Shown: piece by piece, positions 1 to 12,000 of the stretch
Layout: each line of letters opens with the position of its first letter
How positions within the stretch are numbered: the first letter of the stretch is position 1
DNA from: Chromera velia
Taxonomy: Eukaryota > Sar > Chromeraceae
Length of the DNA stretch: 29,312 nt
NCBI GenBank assembly: GCA_018398765.1
Contig: JAHBMJ010001085.1
Coordinates: forward strand, 1 to 29,312
Direction: 5' to 3'
Program-made: the position numbers and the translations under genes
Notes under the pieces: model-generated
Told to the model about the DNA's origin: nothing
The model's database searches: none
The model's input: the letters and a program-made list of their open reading frames with translations, nothing else

Positions 1-3000
1 TCAAATAATTTGATCGAGGGTTTTGTTGCCTCCGTATTTTCCTTTTTATCGGAAGTGACTATCATGTCTCTGCAGTGCAGAGTGACCATTCCTCCCGCTC
101 GTGCTCTCACTTAGTTTTCTTATACTGTGCATGCTGAAGCTCATGTTCTGTCTTCACGCTCGCTCTTTTGCGTCTTCTTTCCGCGTCTGCTCTCTCCCTC
201 TCTCGATTTCCCCTCTCGGCCGCTCTTGGATCCGCTTTTCTGGTTTGAGTCTTCTCTCTGTTGCATTTCCATGTGTATTATTCTGGTCGACTCCTTCTCA
301 CTGGTCCACTCTTTCTCGGTCTCCCGCTCTTCAGCTGTACTCTACGCTTTCTCGCCCCCTAGCGTCACTCATCAAAGGCTGGTCTTTCCTGCCTTTTTCT
401 TCTCATTTAGTTATTTTTCTCTGTGTAATCCTCCCGCTTCTTCACTTTCACTCTGCTTTGCTCTCCCTGCTCTCGTCAAACTTGTGGTTTGGTCTGCATG
501 TACTTTCTCCTGCCGTTTTGAATCCAATTCCTTGCCGCTCCGTCCTCCTTCTCCTCCGCCCATACTGCGTCCGCCCTTGAAGTTCTGTGCGCTTCTGCGG
601 AACTGATTCCTTCTCTCTCAACCTGAACAATACCCTTTCCTCGCCAAACCCTTCTGCCTGGCTGAAGTGTGAGGATGAGTGAAAACAAAAGGGTGGGACG
701 CCTGGGGACTTCGATGCATGAGACATTTGCATATTTCATGAAATGCTGCATGCCCATCATGAATACCCGAAGTCAGAGACTCTTTCGTGGCAGATTTTTT
801 TAAAAAGTGTCAACTGAAAGAGAGAAAGTGCTCAAAGAATTCCACCCGCAATGAACGGACCTCTTGAAAAAGAAGGTCGTCAGCTGGCACCTCGTTTCTT
901 GCAGCAGCACTTCGCCTCCCCGAGAATTTTGTCTTCTAAGCCATGACCTGAGTTCCGTTTCGCTCCTTGAATGCCTTTATTAGTTCTGCATTGAATTGTG
1001 TGCTACTCAGGGTCTTTAATTTTGAGTTGTCATCTTCGGTCCCCCCCTCAGTGTGTGAGGCTGCATGTGGAAAGAAAGAACAACACATGTCTACATCCTT
1101 CTAGTCGTATAGCTAAAAAGCACAGCGTCGTTCATCCCATTGCTCATGAACATGTTTTGCATTTGCATCCCAGATTGTTAATGAACTGATTGTCAGAGAG
1201 CCTTACAGAAAAGAAAGTCAAGATTCCTGGGGGAGACCTTTTAAGTAAGATGTCTGCAGAGGACAAAAAGAGCTCAACGCTAAATATAAATGAACTTCGT
1301 AACCCTTCAAAAAACAAAATAAATGACTCACCGGCTTCAGGTGTCTTTCTGCCGCTACCACAAATTCAGCGTCAGACACTCCCAGAGAGTTGCTGGGGGG
1401 TTGCAGAGCTCCTTCATCGCGAAAGTAAATTTTTCCAAACACACTCGTGCGTGGACAGCGTTGTAGGCTACCGGTCGATGTGAGGTCTCTGCCAAAATCA
1501 ATGGGAAGGGAGAGAGGGCGGACGGCATGAGAATCGCAAATCGAAGCAAAGAAAGAAGCCATATAGGGAAAAAGAGAAAAGAGCAGGGGCCTTCGAGAGA
1601 AACGGACCCAAAAAGGAAACGAACAGCGATTTAAAGAGACAGACAGGTCGCAAATTAGACGCAAAAGAGATAGGAGGAAAAAAGAATGGGAAAGGGAGAG
1701 GCGACACCAACAGTGCCACACATGGAGACAGAAAGCCAGACGGATTGCAGGCAGACAATCACACAGACATACCGATTAGCACTCACACTCACGTGTACAG
1801 ACAGATGTATGTAGAGGCTGAAACAACGAGAGAGAGAGAGAGCGAGAGGGAGAGATGCCGGTGCAAGATCTGGGGAAAGACATAGCATTACTTGTATTCT
1901 CGACCGCTTGCCACGTACATTTTGCCCCCCCCCCAAAAAGAAAAGATGCAATCGGTGCATGCCTCCAGGTTCCAAGCAAATCCATCCGCTCATCCGGAGA
2001 GCCAGTAGAAGAGGAAGACGAGACCCACGCGAAGAGCAGGGTCCATCATGAGCAGAGAACTGCACATACAGACCAAGATAAAAAGAGGCCCCGGAGGGCT
2101 TTGGGTCAGGAAGGCGTCGGTGCATGGGCTGCAGGGGGGATAAAGAACACGAGCTGGTTCGTTTGTTGGCAGGATAAAGGAAAAGCTCTTCGGACACCCC
2201 CCTGCCACCAACCTCGAACACCTGGACCCCCGCGATCACATGTACATACAGTTGATGCATGCAACAGCAGAAACTGGTAGGGGGTGTTCAACAAGACCCA
2301 CCTCCTTGCTCTAGATTAGGATATTGGCATTGAACCATTGCATGCATCGGTCCTGTGGAAGATCTTGCACTCAACCCTCTCAGTTGGAGTAGACGGAGAG
2401 TATATAAACAAACGGACTGAACAACAGTTGGTGAAAGTAGTGACATGCGTGGGGATGCCGAGAGAGGCGATGAGGGAGGCAAACAATCATACCACGATTG
2501 CTCAAGGGCCCTGAAAGTGTGCAGATTGGACGTGTGAGTGCTCACAGAAAGGCGTTTTAAAAAAACGTACGAAGTGTTTCACTGTTGTACCAAAGGTAGA
2601 AGTACTTGCAACTGTATATGGGTGTACCCGCTCTGCCTTCGTGAAATTCCCGCATAAGCTCTGCTGATAGAGACGTTCTACTTCATTCTGACAGCTGATT
2701 GGGTGTGAAGAGGGTGTCTATGGAGCTGTCGACCTGCACAGAGAAGGTTGACCGTCAGATCGAGGTTGTTTACTTACCTTTTACCCTGTAAATTTGTTGA
2801 GTCTGCGAGTAGGACTGAATTGTGCAGTGACTCTCAGGACGGCATGTTCTGTTTTCAAACAGATGCTTGCTCTCAAACCCCTAAAACAACACCAGATGGA
2901 CGCTAACGAAGCAATGCATACTCTTCTCTTGATCGCAACGTACACCATGTTGTAACATGTTATGATCGAATTGCAAATATGCAAAACCAAACAAAAGGCT

Positions 3001-3443
3001 GCATGTGGTCATGCATCTGTGGCCCCTTTAGGAATTCTCAATAATAAATAGAGTTTTGTATGTAAAATAGCCTAAAAATGAACAAAACATGATTTTAAGT
3101 TATAAAACATACTTAGAACTGAATTGCTTTTAGGCATGTGAATTCTTTACTAGTAGGTCTATGCATGCCAGCAAGATTTCTTCTTCTCCCTGCAGCGTGG
3201 ACATGCAACCTTTCTAGCTAGAGGATGCAGACACCTAGTGCTCTGCAAGCCAAAGCAAAATCTGTGTGCTTGGATGCATTCTGCATAACTAGCAGCTCCT
3301 TGTGGCCTTCCAACCCCCCGAGCAGCTTGTGGTGCAGCTTGTTCTTTCAAACATACTGCAACCCCACCACACTCCGTTATTGGCCCCCAGCATTGGAAAC
3401 AGGCACCGAGTACGTAAGCCCAGAGAAGAGGGAGGTCACAACT
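1..3443. other. No supported gene; strand-biased low-complexity DNA
   Basis: Bases 100-660 are strongly pyrimidine-rich on the plus strand. Bases 1500-1860 are strongly purine-rich and end in a GA run (1830-1855). In this window pyrimidine-rich DNA marks the sense strand of introns, so these could be introns or untranslated parts of genes running off the left edge. Open frames here follow the base bias and have no recognisable motif. TGCATGC words recur (for example near 129, 747, 2254 and 2335). Confidence 0.4.
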
Positions 3444-4181
3444 CTAGAAGCCCTCTTCATCATACAAAGAGGCTCTCCATTGCGGTCCCCAGTGATCAAT
3501 CTGTGTGATGAGAGTCTCTTCCTCTTCTTTCTGCAATTCATTCAAAAAGTACAAAAAATGATGTAACAAAACACGTATAATAAAAACAAAAACAAAAATC
3601 ACGCTGTGACCGACCTCCATGTCAATCCGGGCAAAGTAGGCTGCCCGCACAGGCGTTGTTCGAAATTTTGGGGGAATGCGATTCTCTGCTTTCGCCGCAA
3701 GCAGACACGCCCACCGCTTTGCTGCAAAGACTGCCGCTCCCCAACCCGCTTCTTTTTCGATGCCTTCTTCTTGGTTCTTTGCAATAAACACAACAAACAC
3801 CCTAATAGAGTCTCTTTGCATTTCTTTGAACCACGGCGTCATCCGGCCGGGCTGTAAGTGCACGTGCCTCAATGAGACTTCATTGTCTCCATAAACACAG
3901 GAATCAGCAACCCTCCCCGCTTCAGTTTCACCAAACGCATCTAAAACTTTCTGACTCCCTCCGTAACTGCGAACAGTCTGGTACTTGCTTGTCTTTCCTG
4001 TCCCCATGTATCCTACCACTTCCCCTGGCTTCACTTTCCTTTGACGGAGCAAGGCATCTTGAGACATCAAGATCTTGAAGATATCCTCATCGGTCCATAC
4101 TTCCGGCAAGCTAAGCCCTTTCTGCCTCCCGCCCACCGAAAAAGCCTCCCAGATAGCACGCAACGACGTAGGAAGACTCAT
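3444..4181 (-). CDS. Unrecognised 245-codon frame (hypothetical protein)
   Basis: The first ATG lies 21 bases after an in-frame TAG, and the frame then stays open for 245 codons. The N-terminal 190 residues have mixed, protein-like composition (for example WTDEDIFKILMSQDALLRQRK and KPGEVVGYMGTGKTSKYQ). The short GTGKTS is not a convincing P-loop because no GxxxxGK context is present. From about residue 193 a hydrophobic stretch (VIFVFVFIIRVLLHHFLYF) arises from AT-rich DNA and may be intron read as protein, or a membrane segment. I recognise no family. It could be a lone gene, one exon of a larger gene, or a repeat-derived frame. Confidence 0.35.
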   Translation of the reverse strand: MSLPTSLRAIWEAFSVGGRQKGLSLPEVWTDEDIFKILMSQDALLRQRKVKPGEVVGYMGTGKTSKYQTVRSYGGSQKVLDAFGETEAGRVADSCVYGDNEVSLRHVHLQPGRMTPWFKEMQRDSIRVFVVFIAKNQEEGIEKEAGWGAAVFAAKRWACLLAAKAENRIPPKFRTTPVRAAYFARIDMEVGHSVIFVFVFIIRVLLHHFLYFLNELQKEEEETLITQIDHWGPQWRASLYDEEGF

Positions 4182-5020
4182 TACATCTCGTCGACAACAG
4201 TGTTTCTATGTGCCTGCCGGATGATGAAGCCGCTTCAGATCTGTCAACCTCCCTTGCTCCTTAATCGACCACCTGACTCAATATCACATTTTGGGAAGCA
4301 TTTTTTTGCCTGAAAAGTCTCTTTTTGGGGCGGTTCCAGCCGGAAAAATCTTTAAGACTATCTTTCCGCTGTTCTTTTTTTATGCCGAAGGGCAAAGTAT
4401 ATTTAAACTTGTGTGAAAGGAGCTGTAAGCAAAGTCAAGTGAGGAGACGTCCAATGATATCCATCTGCCAAAATGTAGACGAACGCTTGACATGCACATG
4501 CATCAACAATCAATCGCGCGCGTTTGCGCGCGCTTACTTGAATTAGCCTGACCTGACTTTGACTGAATTCACATACAAAAAGTCTCTATTTATTATTGAG
4601 AATTCTCACTTTATATATGCATGCACAGCTGATCACAGCTGCATAGCTTTTTCGCTTACACATGCATGCACGCACGCGAGAGCGCGAGCGAACCTCCATT
4701 TTGTCAGACTGAGATTCAATGACTGCATGAGACTCACTGGATTCAATCAAAGGACGAGACTGTGCTCAAAAAGGTGCCCCCTCGTATGGAGGAGCATCGA
4801 TCTTGCTTCCAAATGCTCGCACCTGATTTGTTTCCTCGATTTCGTTGAAGCCCTTCCTCAGGCATAATGCTTTGAGCAGAAATCTGAGAGCAAACGGGGT
4901 CTTTTTTTTCGGAGACAGCTGAGTCGACTCGCTTTCTACAAAACGCTTTCAGATCTTCTTTTCATTTCTTTTGATTCGATCCTTCTTTTCGCGACTTCCA
5001 CTTGGCAGAGGGAATTCTAG
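4182..5020. other. Spacer with short GC palindrome and TGCATGCA words
   Basis: Holds a hairpin-like GCGCGC-GTTT-GCGCGC at about 4516-4532 and TGCATGCA at about 4618 and 4662. A weak protein-like frame around 4750-4850 could belong with the decayed remnant just downstream, but it has no motif. Confidence 0.4.
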
Positions 5021-5365
5021 AGAAATGTCAACTCAGATGGACCCCCTCGCAGTTGCGATTTCGCACCGACAACACGTGATCTGCAAAATTGCAAGAAAAA
5101 GCTTTTCTCAGCATCCGCCCTTGGAAAGAACAGGTTGGAGGCTGAGCTATTTGAAGATTGATGCGGTCGCAAGCTTCTGCCGAAGCGGGACGAGATACTG
5201 AAAGTCTTGAGCCAGAGTGTCGGTGGACTTGCGACCAAAGGCGGACAGACCGTCGCTTGTAAAGTAGAAAAGTGCTTGAAACCTTTCCGCTGTGTGAACG
5301 GCATGCCTCTCCATAGAAGAAATATCAAGACCAGCAAGAAAGTCATCAAGTCCCGCAACAAATAA
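5021..5365 (+). pseudogene. Decayed coding remnant with zinc-finger-like end
   Basis: One frame runs 46 codons from a TAG (5018-5020) to a TGA (5159-5161), then continues in the same frame for 67 codons to a TAA (5363-5365). Both halves look protein-like. The first has LGKNRLEAELFED; the second has KRDEILKVLSQSVGGLATK, then CKVEKC followed by LHRR 12 residues after the second Cys, and a Lys/Arg-rich tail. C-x4-C-x12-H resembles a C2H2 finger lacking its last His. The composition is hydrophilic while the neighbouring frames look random. Most likely a broken gene or transposon fragment. Alternatives are a last exon with an unusual acceptor, or chance. Confidence 0.35.
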
Positions 5366-6073
5366 AACTCCGGCCTAGACTCCGGCGCTGCAGCTTCTTG
5401 TGGTTGAGTCTTTGAACTTTTGAATGGAGAGTAGTCTTTGAACTTTTAGCTTTATATCTAGTTCTATATTCATACATATTGATCAATTATTATTTTTCTT
5501 CTATTTATATATTATCATCATCATCATTACTATGCATTACTAGTAAAAGAAGTATAATATATCCTGATGATGATTTGATGATGATGTGACCTAACCCGCC
5601 AGCGCCATCGTATCCTATAGTAACTCTACAGTAGATAGTATCGACATATAGCTTTAATAACAGTTTAGCTTCAATGACGCTTTTATTCTAAAATTAAAAA
5701 ACTCAACTAACTGTGTATATTATGCTTAAATTACATACAAGACAATCGATTCACAATTTGACTTTGCGAAATCTAGTACGAAATTGTTTAAAATTGAGTT
5801 TATATATATTTTTATCCTAATTTTTCGAATATGAGTTTCAATCTATTTAAGTAGTCCGAAGAATCTTCAATTTATTATGACTTCTACTATCTAGAATACT
5901 ATTTTTTAAAGCTAGTATTCAAGTTGTTTTAACCCAAACTGAAAGCAAAACTAAGGAAAAAAAGCCGTATGTATGCATGTAAAACTTCGTTTTGTAAATT
6001 AAAGCTGGAACTCAGGCTGAACGCATATATTTCATAAAATTTTCTATAATCGCCGTGCATACAACTTTATGAC
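5366..6073. other. AT-rich spacer 3' of the IQ-motif gene
   Basis: Very AT-rich with no coding frame. A direct repeat GTCTTTGAACTTTT occurs at 5408-5421 and 5434-5447. ATCATCATCATCAT near 5513 faces TGATGATGAT and TGATGATGATG near 5563-5587, giving a potential stem. The polyadenylation region of the minus-strand IQ gene should lie just left of 6074. Confidence 0.5.
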
Positions 6074-9000
6074 TCAATTTCCCGCGGCCTCTGAAGCCTT
6101 GGGCTTGTCATGTGGTTGGAAGTCGCCTGCTTGATCGTCGTTTGGTTGGGCAATGCTGTCCTGTTGCATGCTGTTGTGACCGGACAGCATTTCCCCTGTC
6201 TCTCCACTTCCCTGTACGTCCCTCCCTGTACCACCATGATTGCTCTGGGGATTCTCTTGAGCCTCGTCTTGCGAGTCTTCCCACAGAGCTCGCAGCGCGG
6301 AGACAGCCGCAACCTCCGGAGGAGCCTCCCCTTCCCCGCCAGACCCAAAGGCGTCGAGAGCAGAGCCCCTTTCCTTGTCGGCACAGGGAGCACTACTTCC
6401 ACTCGGGCCCGCTTCTCCCGCCTCCGGTTGTTCTGCGGAGGATTCTCCTGCGTTTTCTGCAGCTGCACGAGGCTCTTCAAGGGAGATCCCGGCAGCAGTT
6501 TCTTCCTTGGAACAGGGAGAGGGCTGTTGGACTTCGTCTTGTACACGCGCGCCCTCATTCTGGGAACGGGAAGAGCACTTCGGGCAGTCGAGATCAAACA
6601 CGACCCGGACGGTCTTACCAGAGGGCCCATTTGTGCCCTCTCCCTCCCCCTCACAATTCGGACAGAGACCCTTTTTTTCTTCTCCTCCGACTGCACCTGT
6701 TGCATTGCGCGTGCGTGCCCTGAGAGGATGCTGGGGCCTTCTTGCTCCTGAGGGCGCCCTGAGGGAAGGCGCCTGACTCGAGTGCGCACTTGCTTGACTG
6801 ACGGGCCTCGAGGCTCTCGCTTTGGGTGAGGAGGGGGAGGAGGATGGAGCACGGGACCGTGAGGAAGAAGACGGACGGCTGGAGGCACGGGAGGGGGCCC
6901 GAGATGCTCCAGGAGTCTCGAAGGCGGATCTGAAAACTCGAAGAGGCACTGTCTTCCATGCTCTCTGCAGTCTGGGCTCGTTCTTCCTCTTCTTTTTCTT
7001 CTTTCTGTATCTGTCGTCTTCGATTTGCTGAGCGAAGTGCCTGCATGAAGGCGCACAGGGTGGAGAAGAAGAGACGTAACCAAAAACAGTAGGCTAAGGG
7101 AAATGAAGAAGTCCTCTCTTTCAGCCCCTTCTAGCTGAATGAAGCCGCTGATGATTATGGGAGGAATAAAGAAAAACAAAAAGACGGCCGGGACCCCAAC
7201 CGACCTTCGAGAGGATCATCCGCGGGTTGCTGATCAAACCGCCCGGGGCCAACTCATAAATGAATCACCCATGCACTGACGCACGCATTCATGCAGCCAA
7301 CCTTCGATCGAGCAAACTGACGTACCAGAGAGCGAGAGGGGGTAGGGACTCAGGGCCCTTTCCTGCGCTTATGAGTTCCTCGTTCCGCTTGCGCTGTGCA
7401 AGGGCACCCGCCATGACTGCCGTACTCTTCCTGCACGGACACGGACACAGACAGAGAGGAAGGCAAAAATTTTCGTTGAAAAAAAAATAATGAAGCGGGC
7501 GGAAGACAGGCGAAACGATATCGCCAATCTCTGGCGATCTTTGAAGAGTATTCTTGGATAAAGAAAGCGAAGAAGGGCAAAATTGAGAGACTGTAACTTG
7601 AAAAATCTTTTCTCGTCTTGTCGGATCCAGTCTTTCCCATCCCTTCGACTGACGCTTGGTGTGCCTCAGGCATGATCGCCTCCTCCAGCTGTTCCATGTC
7701 CTTCATCACTTCGTATCGGTACTGCAGGCAGAAAGAAAGACAGGGACACAGGCAGACGGGGACAGGTAAAATATGGAAAGATCAGAAATAAAGAGAAATA
7801 CAAAAGCAAAGACAGACAAAAAGAGAGGGCACTTCACTGCGCAGTCGTAGCACACACCCTTGATTCTTCAACCTCACTGTCGCAGGAGCGTCACCAGAGA
7901 ACCCATGGAAGGAAGGAAGGAAGGAAGGGAGGAAGGAAGGAAGGAAGGAAGGAAGAAAGAAAGAAAGGCTTTGCTGACCTGTTGCTGTCTGACGAGGCGT
8001 TTGCAGAGTTTCCACAAACAAGGGTTGGTCAGAACTTCCAGAGCGGGTCCGCAGAATTTTTCTGAAAGACAGAAAAAGGGACAGACAGGGGATATGTACC
8101 AGCAGAAAAGTCACCCTCCGAGCTTGTAAGGCGATGCGTATGGAAACGGTGGGTTCATCTCCAGAATGGATGTGTGAGAACACAAACTACATTCTTGCAA
8201 GGTAAACGAGACCCAACCTTCCTTCCTGATGCCAAAGAGAAGCCTCTTTGAATCACTTGTTGACAGGTACACGCGTCTTGTCGAATTGGAAGGAAAAACT
8301 GATCCCAAAACTGTCTGCTGACCTCTAGCCTCGTCCATGGTTCTCTCTGCCAGTTTGGCGACATCCCACTCGTCCCTGAATTGCATCGATGCGGGCTCAG
8401 ACACGCACCTTCTCAGATCGGCCTGCTCGAAGTGTCTGTGTCTCCTGACCGCTCTCTCCTTCACCTTCTCGAACACCCGGGCAGCCAAAGTCTGAGGAGA
8501 GACGGACTCGGACGGCAGGTACTGTCTTGGGTCTGCTAGGTCGACAGACCTGTAGAAAAGGAGAAGGGAGACAGGAAGGCACAGAAAGACGCAGAAAAAA
8601 ACAGACAGACAGAAAACAAATGAGCCACCATGTGGACTCCCTGTGGATGCATGCACCGGCTTGCTTCATTGGAGAAGTGCGAAGGCAGGAGACAGAACAG
8701 AAGACGCCGAAGGAAAATTCGATCTTCCCGCAATTGTCATGAGACTGGGAAGTGCGATGACTACATTTGACTAAATTCAAACTGCTCAATGGGCTCTCAT
8801 TCAAACCGATGCAGTGCCTGTCACAGCCATGACTTCAAAGCAGCCAACTGACCACTTGTGTTTCTCCTCTGCCCCGGCCTCCGCTTGGTTTTTGGCTTGT
8901 TGTTTGAATCTGCCTGTCCGGATTTTATACCGTAACATCGGAGGTTCCATGTCTAACACTGCAGTTCCCATCGCCCTCAGCGTCTCGTCATCAATCACCA

Positions 9001-12000
9001 GACGCCCTCCTCCTCCCCCTGCAGCAGCAGCCGTCTGGCCCCTCGACGCTCCCCCCTCCTCCTTGGAGGTCCCCTCAGGCCCCGCCGAGCCGCTCCCGTG
9101 CAGGAGATCCTTTGCAATGCGGGAGGCTGGGGAGGTGTCCTGACTGTGAATTGCCTCCTGCAGGAAGGAACCAGAAGGGTCAGATGAGGATTGAGGCGAT
9201 ACAGTAGGGATTCTATTTCTTGTTCTCAGGAAGGAATAGTCTGGAGATTTCGAATCGCACTTCTGCACTGCCACTTACATCCTTCAGGATGCTGTCAAGC
9301 AAATGGGGGGAAGGAAGGAAAAGAATCGGAGGGACAGGAACGTGCAGCCTTTTTGCTCCCGAGTAATGCTTGACGGAACAGAGAAATACCGAGAGAGAAT
9401 TGAATAAGCTTTATAACAGCACATGAAAAGAGAGGCGAGAGAATCGTTCTAGGGTCAGGAAACATGAATTGCCGCCACTGGGAGAGAGACCAAAAAAAGA
9501 AGTTCGACTTGGGATGCCAAGATGCCCAGTCAGACATGTGCTCTTCCACATTTATTCTCCATGCATACAATGTTTCTCTCCCTGAACATGCATCCAGACC
9601 TCAGGAAGTTTTCCGACGTCGCCCTGAAGGTCGTGGAGGAGTGACACTGCTGCCTGTATGCCCCTTGGATTGAAGACACTCTCCAGGTGACGCCCCGCGT
9701 CTGCCGAGAGCAAAGACGCCCTTTGCTCTCCCTCCCTCGCACCTCCAGACAAAGGCCGCGTGCCTCCGTCCTGGGTCGAGGGGCCAGATGGTGCTGAGGA
9801 GACACCAAGGAGCCCCCCCTTCTGCCTGGTCTGTCGCTCTGCAAAGAAGAGAGAAGACAAAAAGAGAGAGACCTATGACAGGTAAATGACCAGCGGATGC
9901 CGTGCAGGCGACCCGACCCACATTCTCTCAAAGAGGAGCAGTCATCTGAGTGCGTGTCAAAGATGCAGCCTTCACTGCAGACAAAAAATCGGCTTCTCCT
10001 CAATTCAAATCCGTCTCGTTTATTCCCACGCGAAAGAAGAAGTGACAGGCCGACCTGTGAGACAGCGTCGGAGCTTCTGAGAGTAGAGCATCCGCCTGTG
10101 TGCAGGAGAGTGTTGCCTTTTCCAGTTCTCCCGACGCCATGCAAGAAGCTGAGGTCGTTTTGCCGCCTTCTCCCTTGCTCTTGCCTCCTTCTGGTTTCTT
10201 TCTTGTTCCGCTCTTGCCTCTGCAGTAATGATCTGGTCTCTCAGTTCTCTCTGGGGCTGGCAGCTGGACAGCCGCACAGGAGGACAGTGGGTGACTGAGA
10301 CGCCGAACGTCAGGCTGCATGCAAGGAAGGACAGATCGAATGAATGCAGATACCCACCAATGCAGAGAATTAAGCAGAGTATCCGGAAATGACGAAACGG
10401 AATCAGACATGGCCTTGAGATTTTCATCAAGACACAGACAGACAAGCAGGCAGACAGAGAGACAAAAGGGCTGACGGGGCGGGGCGGGGCGGACAGCACG
10501 AATAGGTCAACGTGTGTACACACAGAAACACACGAAAAGGGACAAACAGATATATGGATGCACTTGAGCACAGACAACAGAACATGCCCATGTATAAATC
10601 TACTCTGTGTACAGGCAGGCAGAGTGGTGAAAGACAAATTGCTGACTTGACTGTCAACTGGAGATTTTCCACCGTCAGGTCCTCCTGCAGAAGTCTGTGC
10701 ATCGCCGTTAGCAGCCTGAGCAGGTCGCTGTATCTCTCTTCCAGGTCGGCCCGAGGCTGTAGAGAGGGGCAGATGTCAGCCACGTTGAAGGAGAGACGTC
10801 TGGGCCTTCTTCTCGTCTTGTTGTACATCTCCGTCTTCAGCTGTCTCCACCGTCGTTGAATAATCACTGCGGCCTTCACGCGGAGGAATTCTGCAAGAAA
10901 GAAAGAAAGAGTCACATCCAAGATGCACTCACTCACTCGTCTGACGCTTTGCGAAGTTGACGTGTCCTCCTTTCTTTTCCCAATTCCCTACGATCCTCTA
11001 CAACGACCAGCGTCCTTTGAAGAATCACTCGGGTCTCTCATTCTCTTGTTTTTGCGAGACTTCGTTCAAGGACGCACGCAGTAGACACACAAGCACGCAG
11101 GCTCCAGAGAAGATCTCAGACGTTCTCTCCGCAACCAATCCCTTCCACCTCAACTCACCCCTGCGCTTCGACCACAGCCAGATCTTGACCCGTCTCTGGA
11201 TTTTCACGGCGCAGTCACCGAGGACGTCCCTGCGCATCGGCTGGAACCAGTCGTAGCACTGCTGGACCCTGCAGGCAAACCAACAGACACGCAGCACAGA
11301 TGCACACGCCCATATAGAGAAATGCAGCAGCATTCGCTACAGTGACACTTCTTCGTAAAGTGCTCTTTTTTTCTGACGGAAGTGCGTGAATGCAAAAAGG
11401 ACATTTTCCCTCCATCCTTCAGGTGGCCCTGAAAGCTTGCCAAGTGTGCACTCCTCTGTCTTTCAAACTTGAGGAAGTTTTGGACTTACATGGAATGCAA
11501 AAAAAGATTAATTGCATTTGAAAGGCCGGATCGACTTGTACAAAAAGGAGACACACTGCTCACTTTTGGTACCGTGCCTGTGTGGCCGCCCTGTTCCTGT
11601 CCCTCCACCCTCGCACTGCTGCCTGTATCTTGGTAGCTGCCCTCTCGCCCTCCTCCATCCATCTTCGCAGCCACCATCTGCAAGGGGGGGGTGGAAGGAG
11701 GAATTTGGATGTATTGGACAGAAGAAATGAAGGGTTTGAAATAGAGAGGGAGGAGGAGGAGGAGAGGAGTCCTTTCGGGAGAATGTAAGCAAAGCCGACA
11801 CACACACAGATCCCTCCGAAACAAAGCATTTTTGGCGGGAAGGGCACAAAAGGGATGAACAATTCCGATGGCACAGTGGAATCATAACTACAGGATTTTC
11901 GCGGAGCAGGAAAAAAATATCGTTTTAAAACGGGACAGAAAAAAAAAAAAAACGTGTACGCAGGAATGAAGACCAGAAAGAAGCACTGACCGACCGAGGC

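Noticed and set aside
101-606. Two overlapping plus-strand frames rich in Ser, Leu, Phe and Cys
   Set aside because: They reflect a pyrimidine-rich stretch in which all sense frames lack stops; no domain or signal is convincing.
1190-1483. 97-codon frame with a hydrophilic start (SAEDKKSSTLNINELRNPSK)
   Set aside because: Its upstream boundary is not an ATG, there is no clear splice acceptor, and no second exon can be joined to it; kept only as a weak exon candidate.
5017-5361. 114-codon minus-strand frame
   Set aside because: It is antisense to the more protein-like plus-strand remnant and shows no motif.
6110-6776. Three plus-strand frames opposite the IQ gene's last exon
   Set aside because: They are antisense shadows of GC-rich coding sequence and show no motif.
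6067-7179. 370-codon minus-strand frame over the last exon of the IQ gene
   Set aside because: It overlaps the frame with the CPNC/CPKC motifs and acidic tail, has Arg/Pro/Leu-biased content typical of a shadow frame, and crosses the intron boundary near 7027-7040.
9895-9970. Candidate extra exon in the IQ gene between exons 7 and 8
   Set aside because: It has a good acceptor, but the phase from exon 7 leads to a stop inside it, whereas exon 7 joins exon 8 (9838) in phase.
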